Source: Psychroserpens mesophilus (GTDB lineage Bacteria; Bacteroidota; Bacteroidia; Flavobacteriales; Flavobacteriaceae). From it: a DNA stretch of 64,000 nucleotides. The first letter of the stretch is position 1. Every line of letters begins with the position of its first letter. Of the stretch, positions 14,202-24,066 are shown piece after piece. The stretch is taken from assembly GCF_000826645.1 (NCBI RefSeq), contig NZ_JXJP01000008.1, positions 434,001-498,000 on the forward strand. The letters are read 5' to 3'. The position numbers and the translations under genes are program-made. The notes under the pieces are model-generated. The model did no database searches, was not told where the DNA came from, and worked only from the letters and a program-made list of their open reading frames with translations.

Positions 14202-15116
14202 ATGCTTTCAAAACGAAAAAGAATCTATAAATCCCTCTCAGAATACTTTCAAATATTCTTAGGCATAGTGCTAGCCAGTATTGGCTTAAATGCCTTTTTA
14301 CTCCCAAATGGCTTTATGGATGGAGGTGTCACAGGTGTAGCCCTACTTATTAAAGCTTTTGTAGATATCAGCCTGTCATACCTATTAGTACTATTTAGTA
14401 TTCCTTTTTTAATCTTAGGATACTTCACGGTTTCTAAACGCATTATTTTAAAATCCATTTTGAGTATTTTAGGATTAGCACTATTTATACATTTTGAAAA
14501 TTTTGAAACGATTACCGAAGACAAACTTCTCATATCCATATTTGGAGGTTTGTTCTTAGGTTCTGGGATTGGAATCGCAATAAGAAACGGTTCTGTATTA
14601 GATGGTTCAGAAATTTTAGGTGTATTTATTAATGATCGTTTTGGGATTAGTATTGGCAAGGTTATTTTAGTTTTTAACGTCATTCTTTTTGGTATTACAG
14701 CCTTTTTATTATCTGTAGAAGTTGCGCTCTATTCTATACTTACTTATATCGTTACAGCTAAAGTCACCGATTTAATTATTGAAGGCTTTGAAGATTTTAT
14801 TGGTATCACCATTGTATCCAAAGAATATGAAACAATTAAACTTGCCATTTTAAAAGAACTTGGTGCAGGAATGACTATTTACAAAGGAAAAAAAGGATTT
14901 GGCAGCAGAGGTGAATTTCAAGATTTCGATATTATACATACGATTATTAATCGTATTGATATAAAAAAAATGTATAGAATCGTTGCAGATATAGATGAAG
15001 ATGCGTTTATCGTTGAGTTTGATGTAAACAGCGTTAAAGGTGGCGTTTTACGTCGTTACCTAAACAAAAAGAAAGGAAAAAAATTAGCTGATTTTATTGA
15101 AGAACACAACTTATAA
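14202..15116 (+). CDS. YitT-family membrane protein with DUF2179 domain
   Basis: 304 residues. The N-terminal two thirds hold about five transmembrane helices with glycine-rich turns (LPNGFMDGGVTGVALL, IRNGSVLDGSEILG) typical of the YitT family. The C-terminal part (from about residue 220; MTIYKGKKGFGSRGEF, IVEFDVNSVKGG) is a DUF2179 domain. Members are integral inner-membrane proteins of unknown transport function. It starts 13 bp after the esterase gene and may be co-transcribed. It converges on the minus-strand VF530 gene with no gap. Confidence 0.88.
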   Translation: MLSKRKRIYKSLSEYFQIFLGIVLASIGLNAFLLPNGFMDGGVTGVALLIKAFVDISLSYLLVLFSIPFLILGYFTVSKRIILKSILSILGLALFIHFENFETITEDKLLISIFGGLFLGSGIGIAIRNGSVLDGSEILGVFINDRFGISIGKVILVFNVILFGITAFLLSVEVALYSILTYIVTAKVTDLIIEGFEDFIGITIVSKEYETIKLAILKELGAGMTIYKGKKGFGSRGEFQDFDIIHTIINRIDIKKMYRIVADIDEDAFIVEFDVNSVKGGVLRRYLNKKKGKKLADFIEEHNL

Positions 15117-15341
15117 TTACTTCATGTTTTTCAAATAATTTAAATACATCTGCTCTACCTTTTGACGTGCCCAAGGTGTTCTTCTTAAAAATTTTAAACT
15201 TGATTTCACAGAAGGATTATCGTTAAAACAACGAATATTGATCTGATGACCCATATATTCCCAACCATAATGCGCTTGTAAATCGGTTACAATTTGCTCT
15301 AGTTTTATGCCATGCAAAGGATTGTTCTTCTGAGTTTCCAT
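15117..15341 (-). CDS. VF530-family small DNA-binding protein (DUF2132)
   Basis: 74 residues that match the VF530/DUF2132 pattern along most of the length: NPLHGIKLEQIVTDL, HYGWEYMGHQINIRCF and SSLKFLRRTPWARQKVE. Family members are compact helical proteins described as binding double-stranded DNA. It follows the small gene at 15341 with a 1-bp overlap and ends exactly where the convergent YitT gene ends. Confidence 0.85.
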   Translation of the reverse strand: METQKNNPLHGIKLEQIVTDLQAHYGWEYMGHQINIRCFNDNPSVKSSLKFLRRTPWARQKVEQMYLNYLKNMK

Positions 15342-15625
15342 TATAAATGTTCCACCAGTTTTTTAATCTTAACTGCTTTTTCAAAATGATTTAATTGTTG
15401 TATTTTAATCCACCAAGTGGCAGCTTCCATCAATAATTCTGGATTGTCATTTTTGTTTTTAAAAAAAGCATAAAATGAAATTCCAACAGATGTTCCTTTC
15501 TGAGCGATTTTAGTATCACAAACATGTAAGATTTTAGATTTTAAAACAGGAGTCATTCTAATGTCGTCTATCGTTACGCCTTGAAGTGTTGCTTTTATTT
15601 CGATTAGAGTTTTTTCTATTTTCAC
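15341..15625 (-). CDS. Hypothetical protein overlapping the helicase 3' end
   Basis: Open frame of 94 residues from a GTG at 15625. Alternative starts are an ATG at 15556, directly behind the helicase stop, or an ATG at 15727. The stretch [19 protein letters not shown] upstream of 15556 looks like real protein, while the helicase tail in the same DNA is a low-complexity Arg/Asn/Ser stretch, so I chose the GTG. The C-terminal half ([26 protein letters not shown]) looks like paired helices. I do not recognise a characterised family. It lies between the helicase and VF530 genes in an overlapping operon. Confidence 0.6.
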   Translation of the reverse strand: MKIEKTLIEIKATLQGVTIDDIRMTPVLKSKILHVCDTKIAQKGTSVGISFYAFFKNKNDNPELLMEAATWWIKIQQLNHFEKAVKIKKLVEHL

Positions 15626-16847
15626 CTGAATTTTTAGTTCCAGATGTTCCAGACTTACGGGAATTTCGAGGTTGTTTGTTCTGACCAGGTCTAATGGGTT
15701 CTGTTGAAGCATTTGGATCTGGCTCAAAACCTTCCAAAATTTCTACTTCAATTTTTTGACCGATTAACTTTTCAATATCGCGTAAAAAAGTAGTTTCATC
15801 TGCACTCACTAAAGAGATTGCTTGTCCGTTTGCTCCAGCTCTTCCTGTTCTTCCAATACGATGTACATAATCTTCAGAAATATTAGGCAATTCAAAATTC
15901 ACAACATGAGGCAACAATGGAATATCCAAACCACGAGCGGCAATATCTGTTGCAACCAATACTTTTACACTTCCATTTTTAAAACCAGCCAAAGCTTTAG
16001 TTCTTGCGCCTTGACTTTTATTACCATGAATAGCAGCAGCTGTAATTCCAGCGCTTATCATTTTTTTACAAAGTTTATTTGCGCCATGCTTTGTTCGAGT
16101 AAATACAAGAACCTGCTTCCAGTGACCATCAGAAATAAGCTTAATAATTAAATCTGTTTTCTTTCCTTTAGCAACGCGATACACTTTTTGAGAAATCGCT
16201 TCGACAGTCGTATTTTCAGGAGTTGCCTCTACCTGAACTGGATTATTTAAAATACCATTAGCCAGCTTTCTAATATCCTTTGAAAAAGTTGCAGAAAACA
16301 TCAAATTCTGACGTTTTTCGGGCATCAATTTCATAATACGCTCAATATCTCTTAAAAAACCCATATCTAACATACGATCGGCTTCATCAAGCACAAAGAT
16401 CTCAACCCGTTTAATTGATAAAAGGTTTTGGTTATGTAAATCTAATAATCGACCTGGTGTCGCAATTAGTACATCAACACCTTGTCGTAATCTAGCGACT
16501 TGCGGTTTTTGATTGACACCTCCAAATATTACCATACTGCTAATATTCAAAAACTCGCTGTAATCCTTCACACTTTCATGAACCTGTGCTGCAAGTTCAC
16601 GTGTAGGTGTTAAGATTAATGCCCGAATAGGTCTGAATTTCTCCTTAGGATTTTCAGATAAATATTGCAAAATTGGCAAGGTAAAACCAGCTGTTTTCCC
16701 AGTTCCTGTTTGTGCAGAAGCCAATACATCGCGACCTTCTAATACTGGAGGAATTGCTTTTTGCTGAATTGGACTTGGAGTTTCGTATCCTTTTTTGCTA
16801 ATTGCTTTTAACAAGGCATCAGATAAGCCTAAAGATTGAAATGACAT
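15558..16847 (-). CDS. DEAD-box RNA helicase, RhlE-like
   Basis: 429 residues from the ATG at 16847; the preferred start [12 protein letters not shown] gives the normal Q-motif spacing. All helicase motifs are present: [13 protein letters not shown] (I), PTRELAAQV (Ia), [11 protein letters not shown] (II), SATFS (III), TKHGANKL (IV region), [13 protein letters not shown] (V) and [10 protein letters not shown] (VI). The C-terminal tail after about residue 375 is basic and Asn/Ser-rich, as in RhlE proteins acting in ribosome assembly or mRNA turnover. The coding end overlaps the next gene by up to 68 bp in another frame. Confidence 0.92.
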   Translation of the reverse strand: MSFQSLGLSDALLKAISKKGYETPSPIQQKAIPPVLEGRDVLASAQTGTGKTAGFTLPILQYLSENPKEKFRPIRALILTPTRELAAQVHESVKDYSEFLNISSMVIFGGVNQKPQVARLRQGVDVLIATPGRLLDLHNQNLLSIKRVEIFVLDEADRMLDMGFLRDIERIMKLMPEKRQNLMFSATFSKDIRKLANGILNNPVQVEATPENTTVEAISQKVYRVAKGKKTDLIIKLISDGHWKQVLVFTRTKHGANKLCKKMISAGITAAAIHGNKSQGARTKALAGFKNGSVKVLVATDIAARGLDIPLLPHVVNFELPNISEDYVHRIGRTGRAGANGQAISLVSADETTFLRDIEKLIGQKIEVEILEGFEPDPNASTEPIRPGQNKQPRNSRKSGTSGTKNSGENRKNSNRNKSNTSRRNDRRH

Positions 16848-16962
16848 AAATAATAATTGTAAGGCCAATAATTGGCATTTAAGATGAAGATATCTACATT
16901 ATTTAAACATCATCTCTGTTATTTTAAGCAAATGTAATGCTAATTTATTCGATACCTAGATT

Positions 16963-17760
16963 TTAGTTGCTTTTAAACTCTTTTAACTTTATGAAAGGAT
17001 TTGTTTTTCGATTTATAAATCCGTGAATGAGACTACTAACGATTAAAATTCCAGCAGCCATAAAAGCAATACTTTTAATAATAACTTCTCCGTTTTTATT
17101 AGCAATACCAATTGCAATTAGTGCCCAGGCACCAACCATAGCAAACTCTCGCATATTGCGATTCCAAGTGACTACCAGATTAACAAGCGTTGCAATAGCT
17201 ATCATTATGATGGTCCAAGTTACCGAAGATAAGCCAAAACCATTCCAATCAATCTTCACCAAATACGCTGAAACATTTGCTATACTCGCAACAGTTACCC
17301 AACCACTGTAAATCACAAATGGCCACCATATAAAGGCAATGACTGAAATTGGAGCATCCCATAGTTCCATCTTGTTATTCCAAACTATTTTAAGTAACGA
17401 TATTAGCAACAAAAAAATAAATATGCACGACAAACCGGTGTAACCATAAATCCAACTAAAAACCCAAGCAGAGTTAGCAATACACGACAAAACAAACCAC
17501 CAACCCGTTTTGATTACAAATTCGTCATCTCTTACTTTCAGAAATAAACTTCTACCTTGATATACAGCAAACCCAAAGAGCATCAAATAGATTAATCCCC
17601 AAATTGCAAAAGCATATCCTGCTGGTGTAAATAAAGTTCTCAATCCACCAGACACTTCACCAATAGTCGTATTGTTTATAGTACCTGTATTTGATAAATA
17701 ATTTATAAATACAGTAGCGACCAATGCTAATACATTAGAAATTTGAAGTATCTTTTTCAT
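16963..17760 (-). CDS. TspO/MBR-related tryptophan-rich membrane protein
   Basis: 265 residues from the ATG at 17760, with about eight hydrophobic helices and many Trp residues (FAIWGLIYLMLFG, WWFVLSCIANSAWVFSW, IWWPFVIYSGWVTVASIANVSAYL, SSVTWTIIMIAIA). The pattern fits the extended tryptophan-rich sensory protein family related to TspO, though it is longer than the classical 160-residue TspO. Function in flavobacteria is unknown; TspO proteins bind porphyrins or other hydrophobic ligands. It starts 12 bp after the bshA stop on the same strand, so the two may be co-transcribed. Confidence 0.75.
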   Translation of the reverse strand: MKKILQISNVLALVATVFINYLSNTGTINNTTIGEVSGGLRTLFTPAGYAFAIWGLIYLMLFGFAVYQGRSLFLKVRDDEFVIKTGWWFVLSCIANSAWVFSWIYGYTGLSCIFIFLLLISLLKIVWNNKMELWDAPISVIAFIWWPFVIYSGWVTVASIANVSAYLVKIDWNGFGLSSVTWTIIMIAIATLVNLVVTWNRNMREFAMVGAWALIAIGIANKNGEVIIKSIAFMAAGILIVSSLIHGFINRKTNPFIKLKEFKSN

Positions 17761-17772
17761 AAATAGCACATG

Positions 17773-18909
17773 TTAAAGCACTAAGCATTTACGCAAAGTA
17801 TCTTCATAAATTTTTTCATATTGTGGAACAATGGCATGAATATCAAATCGCTTAGACGCTTCTTTAGCATTGGCTTTAAATTGAGATAATCGTTTAATAT
17901 CACTTAAAATATGAATGGCATTTTTTGACATGTCTTCGATATCGTTGACTGGACTTAAATATCCTGAAACACCATTGGTATTTACTTCAGGAATTCCTCC
18001 TGTATCACTTGAAATTACTGGCACTCCAGATGCCATAGCCTCTAAAGCAGCCAGACCAAAACTCTCTGTTAATGATGGTAATAAAAACAAATCGCTAAAG
18101 CAAAGAATTTTATCTATTTCGTTACTATTTCCGAAGAATATTACTTTATCACTTATGCCTAATTCAGCACACAATTGTTCAGCAGGTTCTCGTTCAGGAC
18201 CTTCACCAACCATCATTAATTTCGCTGGCATTTCCTTTTGAATGTTATTAAACACCTTAATCACATCAGGAATCTGTTTCACCTTTCTAAAATTGCTAAT
18301 ATGTGTAATAATTTTTTCCTCATCAGTGGCCATCATTCCGCGTTGACAATCAGTAAAATGATTTTCATGCTTACCTAGATCGATAAAGTTTGGAACCACA
18401 TCGATGTCATTTCTAATATCAAACAAACGCAAGGTATCTTCTTTCAAACTCTGAGATACCGAAGTTACTGCGTCAGATTTATTAATACTGAATGTTACTG
18501 CTGTCTTATAAAATGGATGGCTTCCAACTAAGGTAATATCTGTTCCGTGAAGTGTGGTTACAATCGGGATATAAATACCTTCCTCCTGTAACATTTTTTT
18601 TGCCATATACGCAGCGTAGGCATGAGGTATTGCATAATGAACATGTAAAATTTCGATGTCGTGAAGTTTTACCATATCGACTAACTTGCTCGATAAAGCT
18701 AATTCATAAGGTTGGTATAAAAACAAAGCATATTCAGGAACAGTTACTTCGTGATAATGCACATTATTACTCAATAACTCCAATCGTACTGGTTGACTGT
18801 AGGTAATAAAATGAATTTCATGTCCGCGTTTTGATAATTCCAATCCTAATTCTGTGGCAACTACACCACTACCTCCAAATGTTGGGTAACATACAATTCC
18901 TATTCTCAT
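17773..18909 (-). CDS. bshA: N-acetyl-alpha-D-glucosaminyl L-malate synthase (bacillithiol biosynthesis)
   Basis: 378 residues, a GT4-fold glycosyltransferase. The N-terminus MRIGIVCYPTFGGSGVVATELGLEL is highly characteristic of BshA. TTLHGTDITLVGSHP, the donor-site motif ESFGLAALEAMASGVPVISSDTGGIPE and VSGYLSPVND also fit. It joins UDP-GlcNAc to L-malate, the first step of bacillithiol synthesis, giving the main low-molecular-weight thiol of many Bacteroidota. bshB and bshC are not in this window. Linkage to the TspO-like gene is probably only transcriptional. Confidence 0.92.
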   Translation of the reverse strand: MRIGIVCYPTFGGSGVVATELGLELSKRGHEIHFITYSQPVRLELLSNNVHYHEVTVPEYALFLYQPYELALSSKLVDMVKLHDIEILHVHYAIPHAYAAYMAKKMLQEEGIYIPIVTTLHGTDITLVGSHPFYKTAVTFSINKSDAVTSVSQSLKEDTLRLFDIRNDIDVVPNFIDLGKHENHFTDCQRGMMATDEEKIITHISNFRKVKQIPDVIKVFNNIQKEMPAKLMMVGEGPEREPAEQLCAELGISDKVIFFGNSNEIDKILCFSDLFLLPSLTESFGLAALEAMASGVPVISSDTGGIPEVNTNGVSGYLSPVNDIEDMSKNAIHILSDIKRLSQFKANAKEASKRFDIHAIVPQYEKIYEDTLRKCLVL

Positions 18910-19043
18910 TAAAATGGTTTTATAGATTAGGTCTTAATAATTTTCAGAACCTAACAACTAGTATTTATAAGATGTATGTAAATATAAAGATTAATACTGC
19001 TTAACGTGAAGTCTTTAACATTTTGAAAGGTATTTGAATACTA

Positions 19044-22001
19044 TTACTCTATGATAGCGTCATAGATAGCCTCTTGAATATTTGTTCTGATATTCTCTCT
19101 TAGCAATAGATTTTTACCAGCTTTTGGATAGGTTCTGTTTGCAAGAAAAATATAAACAATTTCTTCTTCAGGATCTGCCCAAGCGTAAGTTCCTGTAAAT
19201 CCAGAATGTCCAAAACTTGTCATAGATAAGCATCCACATGTTGGTCCTTCATCACCTAACTGAGGTTTATCAAAACCAATACCTCGTCTATTATCACTCT
19301 CACAATAGTAACAGGTATTAAACTTATCTAATGTTTCAGTTTTAAAATAACGTTTTCCACCATAATAACCTTTTTGTAAATACAGCTGCATAAGTTTAGC
19401 GACATCATTGGCATTACTAAAAATACCTGCATGTCCACCTACGCCATTTTGCATGGCTGCTCCCATATCATGAACATAACCTTGTATTTCTTGATAGCGA
19501 TAATAATCATCAATTTCGGTAGGTATAATATTAATATTACTAAACTTAACTGAAGGGTTATAAGTGGTATAATTTGCACCTAACGATTGGTAAAAATGAT
19601 CCTGAACCAATTCATCCAGACCTTTATTGTAATACTTCTCAATATATTTTTTCAAAATGTAATATGGCATATCACTATAGCGATAACGCAATCTGGATAA
19701 CAGGTCACTGTCTTTAATTATTTTTTGAATAGAATCTGGATAATCTTGTCTCAGGTATAAATTTTCAGCGACTTTGATATTAAATTTAGAACTGAATTTG
19801 GTTCGGTAATATTTTGGGTCTGGTTTTTTTGTAACCGAATCTAAAGTGGCAACATAAAATGGTATCCATGGTTTTAGTCTCGCATAATGCGATAACATTT
19901 GTTTAATTGTCACGTTCTTTTTATTAGAAGACATATATTCCGGAAGCATTTTAGATAACTTCGTATCTAAAGACACAGCCCCTTTTTCCTCAAGTTCCAT
20001 AACTAAAGGCAGTGTTGCCAATATTTTTGTTAATGAAGCCACATCATACACATCGTCAAACTTAACGTTCTGCTCTTTACTGTACGTATGATGACCAAAA
20101 TTCTTGTTGTAAATCACTTTCCCTTTTCGTGCTATTAGCAGTTGAATGCCTGGTGTCATTTTATTATCTACAGCATATTGTGCAATTGAATCCACTCGCT
20201 TTAAAAGTTCTGAACTCATTCCAACGCGTTCAGGTAAACCATAACTTAGAGAATTAAGTGCATTGTAAGTAAAGCCATCATTAACCTTAAAGTATTCGCC
20301 AGTTGAAACAGGTAGTTTTGCTTTTACCGGAATCGCACCAAAAATAGCCTGCGCAGATTTTTGCTGAGCAATCTCACTATTTTGATAACTCATGACTATT
20401 CCTTCTATATTTTCTACTGTTTTCAAGTCGATAAGCGCATAAGGTCTTGTAAACACATCGAGAATTACTGTATTTGTTCGAGCAATTTCATAGAGCCAAA
20501 CCAATTCTTTGTCTGTAAACTCATAATCTTTCCAAGGATTATCATTAGATCGATGCAACCCAATAATTACTGTATTATAATTTTGAAGTTTGGTAATCAT
20601 TTCGTCTAGCTTTTCGGCTTCGATTCGATGTACCTTAGTATATTTTTTTAATTCGTTATAAAATGTTGAACCATCATCATCTCCAAACTGGACATAGGCA
20701 ATTTTTTTGGTCTGAAGGTTACGCAATGGCAAGACTTCAGATTTATTTCTAACCAGAGTAATGGCATTTTCTAACAATTCTTCATAAAGCAAATCATCTT
20801 TAAGACGATTAAGGTCTTCAACCAAAGTTGATGTTCCAATTGGCATATAATTATGAAGTCCGACTTTATATTTTGCCATCAATATTTTCTTAACTGAATG
20901 TGACAAACGCTCTTCACTCATGACATCATTTGTGTAAGCAGTAACAAACTTTTGAATTGCTTGTTCCGGATTTACAGACATCAGCATTACATCATTTCCA
21001 GCTAAAAATGCCATTAAATCAATGTCACCATCTTTAGTCATATTAGTAGCGCTGTTTCCATCAATTCCCTTTTCGATATAATCAGCTACGCCTTTCATCT
21101 CTAAAGCATCAGTAAAAATTAACCCTTTAAACTGAAGTGAATCTTTCAAAATATCTGTTACAACGTGTTTTGACAAAGATGAAGGGAAACCGTTTCTAGG
21201 TTCTAAACCAGGCACATTTAAATGCGCCACCATAACACTACTCAATCCTTTTTTTATAAGTTTCTTGTAAGGATATAACTCGACAGAATCAATTCGCTTT
21301 TCATCAAAATTAATGGTAGGCAAGGTTTTATGCGAATCACTTTCGGTATCTCCATGACCAGGAAAATGTTTGGCGTTCGCCAATACACCAGCATCTTGCA
21401 TTCCTTTCATGAATGCCAGAGCTTTTTCAGTAACGTTATCCCGATCTTCACCAAACGAACGGTTTCCGATAATTGGATTTTTCGGATTTGTATTGATATC
21501 TACAACCGGCGCAAAATTAAAATGAACACCAATACGTTTACATTGTTCACCAATATGATAGCCAGTTCTTTCAATAAGTGCATTATCACGAATGGCTCCA
21601 AGCGTCATATTCCATGGAAACGCATACGTAGAATCTAATCGCATACTTAAACCCCATTCTGCATCCATTCCAATTAATAATGGTGTTTTTGAAATAGCCT
21701 GATACAAATTATTGAGTTTAGCCTGTCGTACAGGACCTCCTTTTGAATAAATTAGTCCTCCAATATGATTATCTCTTATAAGGTTAACTATTTTATTTTC
21801 GGTAGCTTTATCCTGATTAGAAAATACTTGAACCATAAATAGTTGCCCGATTTTTTCTTCTAAGGACATTGTGTTATAAAGACTATCAACCCATTTTTTT
21901 TGAGCTTGAATATCTTTAGCAGCCAAAGGATGGTCTGCATCTTGAGAGATAACAGTATTTGAAAAAACAATAAAGGTGATGAGGGACAATATATATCGCA
22001 T
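19044..22001 (-). CDS. GH3 beta-N-acetylglucosaminidase fused to a serine beta-lactamase-like domain
   Basis: 985 residues with a signal peptide (1-19). Residues about 40-380 form a GH3 domain of NagZ type: KHFPGHGDTESDSHKTLP (211-228, the His/Asp dyad loop) and FTDALEM with nucleophile Asp298. A linker region (about 400-570) follows. Residues about 595-985 form a class C beta-lactamase/penicillin-binding fold with SLTK (Ser656, Lys659) and HSGFTGT. The usual YxN motif appears as Tyr775-Ser-Asp777. The fusion suggests combined removal of GlcNAc and action on murein peptides or esters during peptidoglycan recycling. The gene is monocistronic. Confidence 0.88.
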   Translation of the reverse strand: MRYILSLITFIVFSNTVISQDADHPLAAKDIQAQKKWVDSLYNTMSLEEKIGQLFMVQVFSNQDKATENKIVNLIRDNHIGGLIYSKGGPVRQAKLNNLYQAISKTPLLIGMDAEWGLSMRLDSTYAFPWNMTLGAIRDNALIERTGYHIGEQCKRIGVHFNFAPVVDINTNPKNPIIGNRSFGEDRDNVTEKALAFMKGMQDAGVLANAKHFPGHGDTESDSHKTLPTINFDEKRIDSVELYPYKKLIKKGLSSVMVAHLNVPGLEPRNGFPSSLSKHVVTDILKDSLQFKGLIFTDALEMKGVADYIEKGIDGNSATNMTKDGDIDLMAFLAGNDVMLMSVNPEQAIQKFVTAYTNDVMSEERLSHSVKKILMAKYKVGLHNYMPIGTSTLVEDLNRLKDDLLYEELLENAITLVRNKSEVLPLRNLQTKKIAYVQFGDDDGSTFYNELKKYTKVHRIEAEKLDEMITKLQNYNTVIIGLHRSNDNPWKDYEFTDKELVWLYEIARTNTVILDVFTRPYALIDLKTVENIEGIVMSYQNSEIAQQKSAQAIFGAIPVKAKLPVSTGEYFKVNDGFTYNALNSLSYGLPERVGMSSELLKRVDSIAQYAVDNKMTPGIQLLIARKGKVIYNKNFGHHTYSKEQNVKFDDVYDVASLTKILATLPLVMELEEKGAVSLDTKLSKMLPEYMSSNKKNVTIKQMLSHYARLKPWIPFYVATLDSVTKKPDPKYYRTKFSSKFNIKVAENLYLRQDYPDSIQKIIKDSDLLSRLRYRYSDMPYYILKKYIEKYYNKGLDELVQDHFYQSLGANYTTYNPSVKFSNINIIPTEIDDYYRYQEIQGYVHDMGAAMQNGVGGHAGIFSNANDVAKLMQLYLQKGYYGGKRYFKTETLDKFNTCYYCESDNRRGIGFDKPQLGDEGPTCGCLSMTSFGHSGFTGTYAWADPEEEIVYIFLANRTYPKAGKNLLLRENIRTNIQEAIYDAIIE

Positions 22002-22130
22002 AAATCTTTTCTACATTTTAAGTCTAATACACATAACTAAAAACTATGCCAAAATAGTATTTTTAAGAGGAAGAATAAAGACTTTAAGATAGATTTATAA
22101 AGAAGGTTGTAAACAAAGTGGTGGTGAATA

Positions 22131-23354
22131 CTATTCGATTAAATCGATATGTCTATCGTGATAACCTAATAAATATAGCACTCCATCCAGCCCAATACTG
22201 GATATAGAACTTTGAGCATTATCCTTTACCGTAGGCTTGGCATGAAAGGCTATACCCAAACCAGCTAGATTTAGCATTGGCAAATCGTTTGCGCCATCAC
22301 CTACGGCAATGGTCTGACTAATATCGATGCCCTCTTTTATGGCAATTTCTTTAAGATATTCTGCTTTTTTATTGCCATCAACTATGTCTCCCAAATAGCC
22401 ACCAGTTAAAACACCATCTTTGATTTCTAACTGATTGGCATAAACATAGTCCATACCTAATTCTTTTTTAAGATACTCACCAAAATAAGTGAATCCTCCA
22501 GAAAGAATAGCCGTTTTAAATCCGTAACTTCTTAAGGTATCAATTAATCGTTTAGCACCTTTAGTAATTGGCAAATTAACAGCAACATCATGAAGCACCT
22601 CTTCACTTAAGCCTTTAAGCAGTTTCATTCGTTTAATAAAACTCTCATTAAAATCTATTTCTCCTTGCATGGCAGATTCTGTAATGGCCTTTACTTCTGG
22701 TCCAACTCCAGCAAGTTCTGCTAACTTATCAATAACTTCAGTTTGAATGAGAGTAGAATCCATATCAAAACAAACTAGACGTCTATTTCTTCTGTAAATA
22801 TTGTCTTCCTGAAAAGCAATATCAACATCTAACTCTTTTGAAATTTGCATAAATTTTTCAGTAAAATCGGCTTTACAATCAATTTTTCCTCTAATAGATA
22901 ATTGAATAGATGCTCGAGGATACTCTTCTTCTTTAACCAGAGAAGTTCTACCTGTTAATCGCTTGATAGCGTCAATATTTAAGTTTTTATCTGAAATCAC
23001 TTTTGTGACTCGAGAGATTTGTTCAGCAGATAATTTTTCTCCTAAAATGGTGATGATGTAACGATCTTTACCTTGCAATTGAACCCATTTCTCATAGTCT
23101 TCCAGAGAAATCGGTGTAAATTTAGCAGTAACGTCGAGCTCATAGGTTTTAAATAGCAGGTCTTTTAACACTGCATCTGAATCATGGCCTACACCAATTT
23201 CAAATAAAAAACCTAAAGACAAGGTATCGTGAATATTAGCTTGCCCTATATCTAAGACTTTAGCTCCATATTGGGACAAGACACTTGTTAAGCTAGAGGT
23301 TAATCCAGGTTTATCTTGTCCGGATATGTTCATCAGAAAAATATCTTTGGTCAT
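22131..23354 (-). CDS. serB: Phosphoserine phosphatase with N-terminal ACT domains
   Basis: 407 residues. The N-terminal half contains ACT-type regulatory sequence (LMNISGQDKPGLTSSLTSVLSQYGAKVLDIGQ and a second block YIITILGEKLSAEQISRVTKV). The C-terminal half is a HAD phosphatase with CFDMDSTLIQTEV (nucleophile Asp in DMDST), AILSGGFTYF and VAVGDGANDLPML-type loops. It hydrolyses phosphoserine to serine, possibly under serine feedback. It starts 18 bp after the stop of the upstream minus-strand gene, so it may belong to that transcript. Confidence 0.93.
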   Translation of the reverse strand: MTKDIFLMNISGQDKPGLTSSLTSVLSQYGAKVLDIGQANIHDTLSLGFLFEIGVGHDSDAVLKDLLFKTYELDVTAKFTPISLEDYEKWVQLQGKDRYIITILGEKLSAEQISRVTKVISDKNLNIDAIKRLTGRTSLVKEEEYPRASIQLSIRGKIDCKADFTEKFMQISKELDVDIAFQEDNIYRRNRRLVCFDMDSTLIQTEVIDKLAELAGVGPEVKAITESAMQGEIDFNESFIKRMKLLKGLSEEVLHDVAVNLPITKGAKRLIDTLRSYGFKTAILSGGFTYFGEYLKKELGMDYVYANQLEIKDGVLTGGYLGDIVDGNKKAEYLKEIAIKEGIDISQTIAVGDGANDLPMLNLAGLGIAFHAKPTVKDNAQSSISSIGLDGVLYLLGYHDRHIDLIE

Positions 23355-23372
23355 ATTAAATTGTATCTTAAT

Positions 23373-23858
23373 TTATTTTAAGAATCTACTATGCCAGCTC
23401 TCACTAGCAGGAACTTCCCAATTTTCATTAAATTCTGCAATATTGTTGACCATATTATTAAAGACTATCGTGTTTTTTGAAACCGCTTTATCTTTTGCCA
23501 TTTTTTTAAAATCTAGGAGCGTTTTGTAAGCAATGTAATCGCCTTGTTTGTAAGACACATTCATCTTATCCATAAGATCTACATTGTATTCCTTTTCTAA
23601 TTGCTGAATAAAATGCACCGAAGCATCTATGCTGCAACCCGTTGCTTTATTTAAATTCTGATTTAAAGCAATAATTATAAAGCGTTTGTATTTAATTGTA
23701 AATCCGGATTGTAAATCACTTCCATGAGCAGTCCAGTTTTCAATAAAGGTTTTCAGTTTGTCTTCAATTTCAGAAATTTCCTGATCTGAAAATGAACGGT
23801 TAGCTTGATAAATCCAAATTCTAGATTCTTCAGGTAATGTGTTGAAATCAACTAACAT
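23373..23858 (-). CDS. Conserved Bacteroidota protein of unknown function (not a true ABC ATPase)
   Basis: 161 residues. The sequence (FNTLPEESRIWIYQANRSFSDQEI, LKTFIENWTAHGSDLQSGF, GCSIDASVHFIQQLEKEY) matches a conserved protein often labelled ABC transporter ATPase in flavobacterial genomes. No Walker A, signature or Walker B motif is present, so that label is not supported. It is cytoplasmic, with no signal or membrane segment. It lies between serB and the small membrane-protein gene in a tight minus-strand run. Function unknown. Confidence 0.75.
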   Translation of the reverse strand: MLVDFNTLPEESRIWIYQANRSFSDQEISEIEDKLKTFIENWTAHGSDLQSGFTIKYKRFIIIALNQNLNKATGCSIDASVHFIQQLEKEYNVDLMDKMNVSYKQGDYIAYKTLLDFKKMAKDKAVSKNTIVFNNMVNNIAEFNENWEVPASESWHSRFLK

Positions 23859-23867
23859 AGTATGTTG

Positions 23868-24062
23868 TTATTTTTGATGTTTTTTAAAATTTCTGTAGGT
23901 TAGAAAACCATACATAATTGTAGCAAAAACGTAGTAAAATAATAGTCTCTGCCAAGAGAATCCTCGTCCTAAAAAGTAGTCTATAATAAGAACGATAGCG
24001 CAAAAAATGAGACCTCCAACTAAAGCTGCTATAATAACACGTTTTTTATTTACACCTGCCAT
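23868..24062 (-). CDS. Small membrane protein (64 aa)
   Basis: 64 residues from the ATG at 24062, which follows the Fe-S protein stop by 4 bp. There are two hydrophobic segments (about residues 9-30 and 38-53) and a basic C-terminus (RNFKKHQK). No family is recognised. Its position directly behind the cysteine-rich Fe-S oxidoreductase gene suggests co-transcription, but nothing in the sequence links the functions. Confidence 0.65.
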   Translation of the reverse strand: MAGVNKKRVIIAALVGGLIFCAIVLIIDYFLGRGFSWQRLLFYYVFATIMYGFLTYRNFKKHQK

Positions 24063-24066
24063 TAGT

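Noticed and set aside
14249-14683. A 144-codon open frame on the minus strand opposite the YitT-family gene.
   Set aside because: It is antisense to a clear membrane-protein gene, its sequence is low in complexity and Pro/Lys/Ile-rich without a domain, and its openness follows from the codon usage of the true gene.
23373-23858. ABC transporter ATPase, a label this protein family often carries.
   Set aside because: No Walker A, signature or Walker B motif can be found in the sequence.
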